NCBI GenBank assembly: GCA_965277275.1
Contig: CBDICG010000001.1
Coordinates: forward strand, 620,001 to 684,000
Direction: 5' to 3'
From: HLUCCA09 sp965277275
Lineage (GTDB): Bacteria; Pseudomonadota; Alphaproteobacteria; Rhodobacterales; Rhodobacteraceae
Length of the DNA: 64,000 nt
Part shown: piece by piece, positions 8,238-16,624 of the stretch
Position numbering within the stretch: position 1 is the first letter of the stretch
Layout of the letters: every line of letters begins with the position of its first letter
Translations under genes and position numbers: made by a program
The notes under the pieces: generated by a model
Seen by the model: only the letters and a program-made list of their open reading frames with translations
The model's database searches: none
What the model was told of the DNA's origin: nothing

Positions 8238-8881
8238 CCGCAATTGCGATTGGCATCACGCGCCCCTCGGCACCTGCCGTGAAGGGCGTATTGATCGAAA
8301 AGGTTGCAAGCGGCATCGCCCTCGTGATGGACGCGCGCGGGATGCAGCGATCTCCGCTCGAGCGACTTCAACTATGCGCGGACTTCCATGCACGGCATCC
8401 GGCCTTTCTTCCATTCAGCCCGCGCTCCCCTGTCCGGCACGATGCCGCGTGGAAATATGCGCACGGCGAGCGGGCACGCCTCGAACGGCGCCTCGAATAC
8501 GCGGGCCGACAGATCGAACTTCGCCTGAGTATCGCGTACACACCCCCTCCCGATCGTAGCGAAGACCAAGCCTCGTCGGGGCGCGCGTGGCTCGACGCAC
8601 GTCGCACCCTTGCCCTAGAGAGCGAACGCATGCGGAGCATGGCGGAGCGGTGGCTCGAGACCCTGATCAAAAGCCTGCACCTCACGCCGTTGCAGCTAGC
8701 CAGTCGTGGCGAAGATGTCACCATTGCATGCCACATCTCCCCGGCCGACCTCGGAACCACGCAGCGCCGCCTTTCGGACGCCGCCGCCACGCTCACGCCT
8801 TGCCCGGTGACCAAGGGAGCCCTTCTGGTCACCGGGCCATGGCCACTCTTCGCCCTCCACGAAAGGGAGTATTGCCCATGA
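8234..8881 (+). CDS. Divergent GvpF/GvpL-like protein (copy 4)
   Basis: A 215-residue protein overlapping its neighbours by 4 bases at both ends. The C-terminal KGALLVTGPWPLFAL matches the terminal strand of GvpF/L proteins (compare LLGPWPAYSF in copy 3), and AFLPFSP near residues 56-62 sits where the conserved LPMRFG segment would be. The central region has arginine-rich helices and a strand reading IELRLSIAY that corresponds to the middle domain. The family assignment is weaker than for copies 1 and 3, because the P-x-R-F-G motif is replaced. It is certainly a gene of the gvp operon, but its function is unassigned. Confidence 0.6.
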   Translation: MTAIAIGITRPSAPAVKGVLIEKVASGIALVMDARGMQRSPLERLQLCADFHARHPAFLPFSPRSPVRHDAAWKYAHGERARLERRLEYAGRQIELRLSIAYTPPPDRSEDQASSGRAWLDARRTLALESERMRSMAERWLETLIKSLHLTPLQLASRGEDVTIACHISPADLGTTQRRLSDAAATLTPCPVTKGALLVTGPWPLFALHEREYCP

Positions 8882-9186
8882 TAGGCACTACGGATTGGAA
8901 CGAAGCAGCCAGCCACCTGAACGCGCAGGCCCTCAACATCAATCCCGAAACCGTAGAGCAGGATCTTGCAAGGCTCGTTCTTGGCCTGATGGAATTCTTG
9001 CGCCAATTGATGGAGTTGCAGGCCATTCGCAGGATGGATGCAGGAAGTCTCACCCCGGACGAAGAGGAGCGGCTTGGGCTGACGCTCATGCGGGCAAAAG
9101 CTGCAATCCGGGATCAGGCCGCCGCCTTTGGCCTGCAACCCGAGGATCTTGCGCTCGATCTGGGCCCGCTGGGACGGACCATCTGA
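8878..9186 (+). CDS. gvpK: Gas vesicle protein GvpK
   Basis: A 102-residue protein from ATG 8878 that covers the GvpK family almost end to end: INPETVEQDLARLVL, then LMEFLRQLMELQAIRRMD, GSLTPDEEERLGLTLM and the C-terminal FGLQPEDLALDLGPLG. GvpK is required for vesicle formation in most studied clusters. The start codon overlaps the preceding stop (ATGA). After this gene there is a 165-base gap before the coiled-coil gene, in which no clear terminator was seen. Confidence 0.95.
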   Translation: MIGTTDWNEAASHLNAQALNINPETVEQDLARLVLGLMEFLRQLMELQAIRRMDAGSLTPDEEERLGLTLMRAKAAIRDQAAAFGLQPEDLALDLGPLGRTI

Positions 9187-9351
9187 TAAATCGTTGCGCG
9201 ATTAGGCAATCGTTAACTGCGAACCCGGTACGAAGGGGAGACACGATGCGCGCAGGCGAAGACTGGTTTGTCTGACCTGCGGCGAAAGCGCTTGATCGAT
9301 CGGGAGCAGACCGTTGCAACACCCTAGGACACCGGGCGGGAAAACCTGATC

Positions 9352-10998
9352 ATGGTGGCGCACGCCCCCCTCGAAGATGCCGGGCATCCGCCCGCGCCAA
9401 CCGCATCGGATATGGGCGAGAGCCCGTGTGACCACGAGCGCCTTCTGGCGCGGCATGGGCTGATTTCCCACATTGTGGACCTATCGCCCGAAGCGACCGA
9501 TGCCGAGATGCAGGATCTCGTCGAGAATGCGTCGCGGCTCGCGATGAACACGATCCGGCTTGCCGAGCGCCGCTTTGGCGTCCTCTTCGATTCACCCGAT
9601 CCACCGCCGATCTCCGACGCATCCTATGACGTCCGCCCGGCCGGAGCGGCCACGCCAACTGAGACACAAGATCGCGATGCGGACACCACGGCCAGCGCAC
9701 GCCAAGGAGCGGGTAGCCCGCACAACGCGGATACTCTCGCGCACGCAGAAATGACCGGCACCCCCACACCCGCTGACGCAGAACCAGCCGCGACCCTTCT
9801 GGCCCGCATCGAAAGCCAACTCGCAGGGCTATCGGCGCGCCTCGACGAGGCAACGCCGGCAGCGCTTGCGGATCAGATCGTGCCACTCGTTGATGAGTTG
9901 GTCACCCGCCGCATCGAAGCTGAAGATCGGGCGCACGCGGAAACGGCGCAAATCAGGGACGCATGGAAGCAGGACATCGCGCAGTTCTGGGACGGGATGG
10001 AATCCGTGCTGCGTCTCTTGAGCACAAGCGCCTCTCAGATCAGCGACACGGGCAAGGAGATCTCGCTTTCGATCACGAGGCAGACGAGCTCCGGAAGCGG
10101 CGACGCCGATCTGCAAGCTGCCATTGAAGAGGTAAAGTCTGCCATCTCAGAGAGCCAGAACGCGACCGAAACAGGACTCGCGCGGGTCGACGCGTCACTC
10201 GCAGTGGCGACGAGCGATCAGGCCGACACACTCAAGGATCTTGTAACCGCGATAGACAAGTCGACTGTAACGCAGGGTCAGAAACTTGATGACCAAACCG
10301 CTCAGCTAGCGTCTGCGACCCGCGCGGTTGCCGAAGAGATTCAGACCCTGAAGAAAGACAGCAAGGCGATCGCAGCCACCCGGTCAGCGCAGTCCGCGGC
10401 AGCGGCCGATTTGGCGAAGATGGCAAACCGCCTCGGATCCCTTGAGAACACGCTATCAGATCTGTCGGGTACCCTGGCCGAGCTCAAGACCGCGCAGGAA
10501 GAGAATGCTCGCCCCGAAAGCGAGGACAATTCGGCTAAACTCGGCGACGATCTCAAGGGTTTGGAACGCGCGACGCGCAACACAAGCCGCATGGTCACTG
10601 CCATGTCGGGTGATTTGTCCAAACTTCTGGCACGGCCAGTGCCGTCGAATACGACAGCTGACGAGATTCTCCCCGAATTCGAGCGCATGCTTCTCGAGCT
10701 GAAGGAGAGCATGACGGAACGGGGGGGAGTGCTGTCGGACGCCATGGATGCCTCCGCGCGCAGCATGAAAACGTTCTGGATTGCCAGCGAAGACGCCTTG
10801 ACCAAGCTCAAGTCCGAACTTGGGCGATTGGAGGCGAGTCAAACTCAAGACCTCTCCGACGACCTCATTGATCGCCTTGCCAACCTCGAGGCGCGCCAGC
10901 ATGAGGCCAACGCACTTGCGCAGGCGCTCGGCGGTGCCATGGCCGAAATCCTCGCCATGCAAACGCGTTTCTTCGCGCGCACAGCCGAAGAAAGCTAA
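9352..10998 (+). CDS. Large coiled-coil protein of the gvp cluster, function unknown
   Basis: The 548-residue acidic protein has no transmembrane segment or signal peptide. Residues about 25-80 form a distinctive N-terminal module with LLARHGLISHIVDLSPE and a conserved asparagine in MNTIRL. Residues about 80-150 are low complexity. From about 150 to the end it is Ala/Gln/Glu/Ser-rich with heptad patterning, so most of the protein should be an extended coiled coil. It sits between gvpK and gvpA on the same strand. The N-terminal module resembles that of the coiled-coil protein at 40731-42146 (see findings). The start is uncertain; no strong ribosome site precedes ATG 9352, and ATG 9412 is an alternative. 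I do not recognise a named family. Confidence 0.8.
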   Translation: MVAHAPLEDAGHPPAPTASDMGESPCDHERLLARHGLISHIVDLSPEATDAEMQDLVENASRLAMNTIRLAERRFGVLFDSPDPPPISDASYDVRPAGAATPTETQDRDADTTASARQGAGSPHNADTLAHAEMTGTPTPADAEPAATLLARIESQLAGLSARLDEATPAALADQIVPLVDELVTRRIEAEDRAHAETAQIRDAWKQDIAQFWDGMESVLRLLSTSASQISDTGKEISLSITRQTSSGSGDADLQAAIEEVKSAISESQNATETGLARVDASLAVATSDQADTLKDLVTAIDKSTVTQGQKLDDQTAQLASATRAVAEEIQTLKKDSKAIAATRSAQSAAAADLAKMANRLGSLENTLSDLSGTLAELKTAQEENARPESEDNSAKLGDDLKGLERATRNTSRMVTAMSGDLSKLLARPVPSNTTADEILPEFERMLLELKESMTERGGVLSDAMDASARSMKTFWIASEDALTKLKSELGRLEASQTQDLSDDLIDRLANLEARQHEANALAQALGGAMAEILAMQTRFFARTAEES

Positions 10999-11098
10999 AA
11001 CTTAGGCATTCAGAATGGCTTAAGATGCGTTTCCTATGGTGGCGGCGGTCGTCGCCAAAGGGTGGTTGGCCGAGCTTGCTATTGAAAAGGAAAAGCAC

Positions 11099-11311
11099 AT
11101 GGCAATTGAGAAAAGCCTTGCCTCGGCCAGCATCGCCGAGGTTGTCGACCGTATCCTCGACAAGGGCGTCGTCATCGACGCATTCGTCCGCATCTCGCTC
11201 GTCGGTATTGAGCTCGTTGCGATCGAAGTCCGGGCCGTGGTCGCATCGGTCGAAACCTGGCTCAAGTACGCTGAGGCGATCGGCCTGACGGTCGACCCTC
11301 AAACGGCCTGA
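11099..11311 (+). CDS. gvpA: Major gas vesicle shell protein GvpA
   Basis: A 70-residue protein with the near-invariant GvpA sequence: SIAEVVDRILDKGVVID, then VRISLVGIELVAIEVR and VVASVETWLKYAEAIGLT. GvpA polymerises into the ribbed hydrophobic shell that excludes water and holds gas. The start at 11099 is preceded by AAGGAAAAG. Unusually, it is the last gene of the cluster, 100 bases after the coiled-coil gene, which allows a dedicated promoter for this abundant protein; no consensus promoter could be recognised. Its 3' end overlaps the convergent tyrosine ammonia-lyase gene by 13 bases. Confidence 0.97.
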   Translation: MAIEKSLASASIAEVVDRILDKGVVIDAFVRISLVGIELVAIEVRAVVASVETWLKYAEAIGLTVDPQTA

Positions 11312-12924
11312 TCGGCAAGGTCCTCGGACCGGATCAGCATGGCGGGCGGGGGCGTGGCCTCCATGGCTTCGGCCAGTAGCTCAATCTCCGCCCCCAGCGG
11401 CCGATCCTCCACCAATGCCGGGCTATGGCTGCGCACGAACCGCAGAAACTCCATCGTGCGCGCAGTGGGCTCCAAGGCCCGCTGCTCGGAGCGCAACTCG
11501 ACGGCCTGCGCTGCACAGAGCGCCAGGATCGCCTGTATGTGCCTTAGATCGCCCAACCGATCAGCAGCCATCCGCGCCGCAATCGTTCCCATCGATACAA
11601 CATCCTGGTTCGCCCCGTTGGTGGAGATCGACTGCACGGCAGCGGATCCGGCATGCGCCCTCATCTCGGCCAGAAGCGCCGTCGCCGTGACCTGCGCCCC
11701 CATGAATCCGGAGTTCAGACCCGCCTCCATGCGATGTAGAAACGGCGGCAATCCCCTGTTCAAGCGTTCGTCCGTCACACGCGCGACTTGACGCTCCACC
11801 AGCCCTGCCAGCACCGTGCAGCCGGTGGCCAAAGCATCTGACACCAGCGCGATCTGCAGTCCCATGAAGTTGCCACCATGCACGGCGGGCAGATCGGGAA
11901 CATCCGGGAAGATCGGGTTGTCTGTCGCCGCGTTGAGCTCACGCACGGTGACCTCTGCATGCCAGCGGCAAGATCCGAGCACGGCCCCGATGACCTGGGG
12001 CGCGCACCGCAGGGTATATGCATCCTGGCCGGGATCCTCTTCGACACGAACCTCCTCCGAGGCATCAAGGATCCGCTCCGCCGTCAGTTGCGACACGACT
12101 AGGCGACTCCCGTCGACCGATGAAAGGAGCATCTCGGCAACCATCCGCTGCGCTTCGTGCGGGCGCGCTATGCTGAGCGCCGGGTGCCAGGCCTCGGTGC
12201 GCGCGCACATCGCCTCTGCCAATACACCGGTGAGCGCGACGCTCCAGTCAACGCAGCGGAAGGCCGCTCGCGCATTGAGAAGCGCGAGCCCCGTCATGGC
12301 CGAGGTTCCGTTAACAAGGGCCAGCCCATCGCGCTGATCGAGCGTCAACGGCGCGAGCCCCAGTGCCGCGAGAGCAGTCCGCCCATCCACCTCCGTGCCA
12401 TCCGGCCGAAGGAAATTCGCGCGTCCCTGCAGCGTGAGCACAAGATGCGCCAGCGGGGTCAGGTCGCCCGAGGCACCCACCGTTCCGCGCGCCGGAATTT
12501 GGGGCGCGAAGTCGGAGCCGAGGACAGTCACGAGCGCGTCGATCGCAGGCCGGGAGGCCCCCGACACGCCCTGCAGGATAGACATCAGTCGCGCTAGCAC
12601 AACGGCCCGCGCGGCGCGCCAGCCGAGCATGGGCCCAACCCCGCTGGCAAGGTGGTGCACCAGGTTTTGCTGCAGGCGAATGCCGTCTCGCGCGGGCACA
12701 AGTCGGTTTGCGAGGGGTCCGAACCCGGTCGTAAGCCCGTAGACATGCCGGTTTTCGGCGATACAGGCCTGCATGCGGCGCTCGGCGTCGGCGCAGCGGG
12801 CATAAGCCTCGGGCGCGATGCGCAACCGGGCCGCGCGATCAACAATTGCGCAGGCATCGTGCAGGGAGAGCCGGGCGTCTACCCAGTGATCCGGAGGCGT
12901 ATCGCGCATCGCAGTCCTATTCAT
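11299..12924 (-). CDS. Tyrosine ammonia-lyase (aromatic amino acid lyase with MIO cofactor)
   Basis: The 541-residue enzyme belongs to the HAL/PAL/TAL family. The MIO-forming Ala-Ser-Gly is at residues 151-153 (GTVGASGDLTPLAH) and the catalytic Tyr is in RHVYGLTTGFGPLAN near residue 62. The substrate-selectivity pair is His91-Leu92 in NLVHHLASGVGP. From established knowledge, His-Leu marks tyrosine ammonia-lyase, Phe-Leu marks PAL and Ser-His marks histidase. The sequence closely follows the Rhodobacter enzymes that deaminate L-tyrosine to p-coumarate for photoactive yellow protein. It would probably be auto-annotated as HutH, but no other hut gene is present. Starts at 12924 or 12909 are both possible. 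Confidence 0.88.
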   Translation of the reverse strand: MNRTAMRDTPPDHWVDARLSLHDACAIVDRAARLRIAPEAYARCADAERRMQACIAENRHVYGLTTGFGPLANRLVPARDGIRLQQNLVHHLASGVGPMLGWRAARAVVLARLMSILQGVSGASRPAIDALVTVLGSDFAPQIPARGTVGASGDLTPLAHLVLTLQGRANFLRPDGTEVDGRTALAALGLAPLTLDQRDGLALVNGTSAMTGLALLNARAAFRCVDWSVALTGVLAEAMCARTEAWHPALSIARPHEAQRMVAEMLLSSVDGSRLVVSQLTAERILDASEEVRVEEDPGQDAYTLRCAPQVIGAVLGSCRWHAEVTVRELNAATDNPIFPDVPDLPAVHGGNFMGLQIALVSDALATGCTVLAGLVERQVARVTDERLNRGLPPFLHRMEAGLNSGFMGAQVTATALLAEMRAHAGSAAVQSISTNGANQDVVSMGTIAARMAADRLGDLRHIQAILALCAAQAVELRSEQRALEPTARTMEFLRFVRSHSPALVEDRPLGAEIELLAEAMEATPPPAMLIRSEDLADQAV

Positions 12925-13200
12925 GTTGCCGCTGACGAGCGGAGCCGACGGCGCCGCTCCCCCTCCCTGCCGCCAAAAGGTTAACCACAGGCGAACTCCG
13001 GAAGATTCTCCGAACATTTTCCACATTCAGCTCTCTTGAGTGGGCCACAGCCGGGTCACAGGCAGCACGACAAAGCGCTCGAATTCGAACCGGCCGGCAC
13101 GCGTGGCGCCTCCTTAATGGGCAACGACGCGAAGTATCCGTTTGCAACGCATAGGCGAACTAGCGTTTGGCACCACGATGCGCGAGGCAAGCCCTGTCCA

Positions 13201-13800
13201 ATGCGCCAATCGCCCGTGCCAGAACCCCTTTCCATTGTTGTGGTCGAACCTGACCCGGATCGCGCCCGCCTGATCGCGGAAACCCTTGGGGCGTCCGGAG
13301 AAAACGATGTCCAGATCATCGGGTCCGAAAGCGGGCTGGCGCGCGCGATCTCCGCCCGCAACCCAGATGTCGTGCTGATGGACATTTCCAGCCCGTCCCG
13401 CGACGTGATCGAGGAGCTCACGCTCGCGTCGTCGCCCATGGAGCGGCCCGTCGCGATGTTCGTCGACCGCTCCGAAGACGGGCTGACCCGCGCCGCGATC
13501 GAAGCGGGCGTTTCGGCCTACGTGGTCGACGGAATGCGACCGGAGCGGATCCGCCCCGTGATCGATGCCGCAATCGCGCGCTTCCAGATGTTTCAGCAGA
13601 TGCGCACCGAGCTCGAGGCGACGAAGCGTGCGCTGGAAGATCGCAAGATCATTGACCGTGCCAAGGGCCTGATCATGAAGGCACGCGGGGTCGAGGAAGA
13701 GGAGGCCTACGCGCTCCTCAGGCGGGCCGCCATGGACCAGGGCAAACGGGTGGCCGAGGTGGCCGAGGCGCTTGTTTCATCCGCGGGGCTCTTGTCATGA
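13201..13800 (+). CDS. nasT: NasT, ANTAR-domain antiterminator of nitrate assimilation
   Basis: A 199-residue protein with an N-terminal receiver-like domain (LSIVVVEPDPDRARLI ... DVVLMDISSPS, a phosphoacceptor-like Asp near residue 61). The C-terminal ANTAR RNA-binding domain lies at about residues 140-195 (KRALEDRKIIDRAKGLIM ... EEEAYALLRRAAM), and its A-K-G-L-x-M signature is intact. NasT binds two-hairpin leader RNA and blocks termination ahead of nitrate genes when NasS releases it in response to nitrate or nitrite. It overlaps nasS by 4 bases. A 276-base divergent region separates it from the tyrosine ammonia-lyase gene. Confidence 0.93.
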   Translation: MRQSPVPEPLSIVVVEPDPDRARLIAETLGASGENDVQIIGSESGLARAISARNPDVVLMDISSPSRDVIEELTLASSPMERPVAMFVDRSEDGLTRAAIEAGVSAYVVDGMRPERIRPVIDAAIARFQMFQQMRTELEATKRALEDRKIIDRAKGLIMKARGVEEEEAYALLRRAAMDQGKRVAEVAEALVSSAGLLS

Positions 13801-14975
13801 GCCCGGACTTCGTCCGCGCGGGCTTTATTCCTCTCGTGGACTGTGCGCCCCTCGCGATTGCGCGCGAAATCGGCTTTGCCGAAGAGGAGGCTCTCTCCCT
13901 CGACCTTGCCCCGGCCCCTTCGTGGTCTGCGCTGCGCGACCAGCTCGTGCTCGGCCAGATCGAAGCGGCCCACATGCTTGCCCCGGTGCCCGTTGCCATG
14001 GCCCTCGGGCTTGGCGGTATGCAGGCCCGGCTCGATGCGGTCGCCGTGATGTCGGTCAACGGCAATGTCGTGGGCGTGTCCTCGCGACTGGCCGATCGGC
14101 TCGAGGTGCAGGGTCACGCCTTTGACTTCTCGGATGCCGAAGCGGCCGGGCACATGCTCTTGCGCGCGGCCGAGGGGCGGCTGCGGATGGGGGTGCCCTT
14201 CCCGTTTTCGATGCATGCCGAGCTTCTCTATCACTGGCTCGGCGCGCTCGGGCTACCCAGTCCGCAGGGGCTCGATGTGCACACGGTGCCACCACCCCGC
14301 ATGGCGGCTGCGCTGGCACACTCCGAGATCGACGCGTTCTGCGTCGGCGAGCCATGGGGGTCGATCGCCGTCGAAGAGGGCCACGGGGCGCTGTTGCTAC
14401 CCGGGTGCGCGATCTGGGCGGGAGCCCCGGAGAAGGTGCTCGCCGTCCGCCATGAATGGACGGAAGAAGCACGCGAGACGACCCTCCGATTGATCCGCGC
14501 GATGTGGCGCGCGCAGCGCTGGCTGGCGCAACCCGAGAACCTCTCGACCGCGTCCGAAGTGCTGGCCCGCCCCGCCTATCTGGACATGTCCGCCGACATC
14601 GTGGAGCGCGCGATGAGGGGCCACCTCGTTATTACACCCGGGGGCAAGCGACGCGACGTCTCCGGCTTCTTGCGCTTTTTCGACGGCGCCGCGGGCTTCC
14701 CGTGGCGCAGTCAGGCCGCGTGGATCGCCGACAGGTTGGCCGCGCGCATGGGCCTGAACCGGCATGCCGCGACCGAAACCGGCCGGTCCGTCTATCGCTC
14801 CGATCTTTATCGCGCGGCGCTCGACCAGACGTCCGCCGACTTGCCCGGTGCGTCGGAGAAGCTTGAGGGGGCGATTCCCGCGCCGACCCCGGTCGCCTCG
14901 CAGCGAGGAACGCTCACGTTGGAGCGGGACACCTTCTTCGATGGCGCCATTTTCGACCCATCACCTTCCGATTGA
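13797..14975 (+). CDS. nasS: NasS, cytoplasmic nitrate/nitrite sensor
   Basis: A 392-residue protein homologous to the nitrate-binding protein NrtA but starting MSPDFVRAGFIPLVDCAPL with no signal peptide, so it should stay in the cytoplasm. Shared with the NrtA at 15254 are FPFSMHAELLYHWLGALG (compare FPVSTHNYELRYWLAAGG), HTVPPPRM and VGEPW. NasS sequesters NasT until nitrate or nitrite binds. The stop is followed by the 278-base leader that should be the NasT target. The pairing nasT-nasS with a 4-base overlap supports the assignment. Confidence 0.93.
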   Translation: MSPDFVRAGFIPLVDCAPLAIAREIGFAEEEALSLDLAPAPSWSALRDQLVLGQIEAAHMLAPVPVAMALGLGGMQARLDAVAVMSVNGNVVGVSSRLADRLEVQGHAFDFSDAEAAGHMLLRAAEGRLRMGVPFPFSMHAELLYHWLGALGLPSPQGLDVHTVPPPRMAAALAHSEIDAFCVGEPWGSIAVEEGHGALLLPGCAIWAGAPEKVLAVRHEWTEEARETTLRLIRAMWRAQRWLAQPENLSTASEVLARPAYLDMSADIVERAMRGHLVITPGGKRRDVSGFLRFFDGAAGFPWRSQAAWIADRLAARMGLNRHAATETGRSVYRSDLYRAALDQTSADLPGASEKLEGAIPAPTPVASQRGTLTLERDTFFDGAIFDPSPSD

Positions 14976-15116
14976 CGCACTTTTGGGCACGCTGAGAACG
15001 CGCCTTGCTGCGATGCGTCATTTTCTGCCGCATGTGCGAAGAAGAGTGTTGACCGGTCGTAAGGCTCTGTCATTGCTCTGAGCGTCGTCAGGGCAAGGGC
15101 GCTCGACGATACATAT

Positions 15117-15200
15117 GTCCCACCGCCTGGGACGCCTTCAGGCAAAGCCGCTTGATCCACGGGTGCGAAGAACGCTCCCGGTGCGATCTGCGGCTTTTTT
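15117..15200 (+). promoter_or_regulatory. NasT-type leader: upstream hairpin plus intrinsic terminator before nrtA
   Basis: The 278-base gap between nasS and nrtA holds an upstream hairpin at 15117-15133, GTCCCA / TGGGAC around the loop CCGCC. A second stem lies at 15144-15151 (AAAGCCGC) pairing perfectly with 15190-15197 (GCGGCTTT), and it runs into a T tract at 15195-15200. The second element is a factor-independent terminator placed 54 bases before the nrtA start. Hairpin-then-terminator layout is what ANTAR antiterminators use. The exact hexanucleotide loops bound by NasT (A1, G4) are only approximated by the first loop and were not proven. Confidence 0.7.
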
Positions 15201-15253
15201 CGTTTTTGGCGCCCTCCTCTCTCAGCGCCCAGACCCAAAAGGATTTTCTCCCT

Positions 15254-16624
15254 ATGACCTCCAAGCTGCTCCTGGCGCTCGCTGCCTCCACGGCACTCGC
15301 TGGCCCGGCCATGGCCGAGATGCTCGACCTCGAGAAAGACGAGCTGACCCTTGGCTTCATCAAGCTGACGGACATGGCCCCCCTCGCCGTAGCCTATGAG
15401 AATGGCTACTTCTTCGACGAAGGGCTCTTCGTGTCCCTTGAAGCGCAGGCGAACTGGAAGGTGCTTCTGGATGGCGTGATCGACGGTCGGCTCGACGGTG
15501 CCCACATGCTCGCCGGTCAGCCGCTCGCAGCTACGATCGGCTACGGCACCGAAGCGCACATCATCACGCCCTTCTCGATGGATCTGAACGGCAACGGTAT
15601 CACCGTGTCGAACGAGATCTGGGCAGAGATGAAGCATCACGTGCCGCTCATGGAAGATGGCCGCCCGCAGCACCCGATCAGCGCGACCGCGCTCAAGCCG
15701 GTCGTTGAGGACTACGCCGCGCAAGGCAAGCCCTTCAACATGGGCATGGTCTTCCCGGTCTCGACCCACAATTACGAGCTGCGCTACTGGCTCGCCGCAG
15801 GCGGGATCGAGCCCGGATATTACTCGCCCGAGAACATCACCGGCCAGATCGGCGCCGAGGTCCTCCTGTCCGTCACGCCACCGCCGCAGATGCCCGCCAC
15901 GATGGAGGCCGGCACGATCTATGGCTACGCCGTGGGCGAGCCGTGGAACCAGCAGGCTGTCTTCAAGGGCATCGGTGTTCCCGTCATCACGGACTATCAG
16001 ATGTGGAAGAACAACCCCGAGAAGGTCTTCGGCATCACCAAGGCGTTCGCCGAGGAAAACCCGAACACGACCCTCGCCGTGGTCAAGGCCCTGATCCGCG
16101 CCGCCATCTGGCTCGACGAGAACGACAACGCCAACCGGCCTGAAGCGGTCGAGATCCTCAGCCGCCCCGAGTATGTCGGCGCGGACTACGAAGTGATCGC
16201 CAACTCGATGACCGGGTTCTTCGAGTTCGAGAAAGGCGACAAGCGCGACATTCCCGACTTCAACGTGTTCTTCCGCTACAACGCAACGTACCCGTTCTAC
16301 TCGGACGCCATCTGGTATCTCACCCAGATGCGCCGCTGGGGCCAGATCTCCGACGCCAAGCCCGACAGCTGGTACGACGAGGTCGCAAAGTCCGTGTACA
16401 AGCCCGAGATCTACCTCGAAGCCGCTCGCCTGCTGGTCGACGAAGGCCTGGCGGATGAGGCCGACTTCCCTTGGGACAGCGACGGCTACAAGGCCGCAAC
16501 GCCCGCCGAGGATATCATCGACGGCATCGGCTATGACGGCCGCGCGCCCAACGCGTATCTCGACAGCCTCCCGATCGGCCTGAGAGGCGATCAGCGCGTA
16601 ATCGGGAATGAGGTGCAAGGGTAG
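15254..16624 (+). CDS. nrtA: Nitrate ABC transporter substrate-binding protein NrtA
   Basis: A 456-residue exported protein. The start at ATG 15254 gives a signal peptide (MTSKLLLALAASTALAGPAMA, cleavage after AMA). The mature part has the NrtA-type SBP fold: GFIKLTDMAPLAVAYENGYF, AHMLAGQPLA, FPVSTHNYELRYW, LLSVTPPPQMPA, YAVGEPWN and a C-terminal region with FFRYNATYPFYSDAIWYL. It binds periplasmic nitrate and delivers it to NrtB/NrtCD. It is the first structural gene after the NasT-controlled leader, so the whole nrt-nir-nas operon is probably induced by nitrate or nitrite. Confidence 0.95.
   Translation: MTSKLLLALAASTALAGPAMAEMLDLEKDELTLGFIKLTDMAPLAVAYENGYFFDEGLFVSLEAQANWKVLLDGVIDGRLDGAHMLAGQPLAATIGYGTEAHIITPFSMDLNGNGITVSNEIWAEMKHHVPLMEDGRPQHPISATALKPVVEDYAAQGKPFNMGMVFPVSTHNYELRYWLAAGGIEPGYYSPENITGQIGAEVLLSVTPPPQMPATMEAGTIYGYAVGEPWNQQAVFKGIGVPVITDYQMWKNNPEKVFGITKAFAEENPNTTLAVVKALIRAAIWLDENDNANRPEAVEILSRPEYVGADYEVIANSMTGFFEFEKGDKRDIPDFNVFFRYNATYPFYSDAIWYLTQMRRWGQISDAKPDSWYDEVAKSVYKPEIYLEAARLLVDEGLADEADFPWDSDGYKAATPAEDIIDGIGYDGRAPNAYLDSLPIGLRGDQRVIGNEVQG

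Noticed and set aside
11066..11080. Sigma-54-like promoter TTGGCCGAGCTTGCT upstream of gvpA
   Set aside because: The distance between the GG and GC elements is two bases too short for sigma-54, so it is not a usable -24/-12 promoter.
11299..12924. Annotation as histidine ammonia-lyase (hutH)
   Set aside because: The selectivity position reads His-Leu instead of Ser-His, the sequence follows Rhodobacter TAL, and no hutU/hutI/hutG neighbours exist.
13168..13182. TGGCAC element with TGC downstream, ahead of nasT, resembling an NtrC-type sigma-54 promoter
   Set aside because: Spacing is one base short and the -12 box is incomplete; suggestive for a nitrogen operon but not supported enough to annotate.
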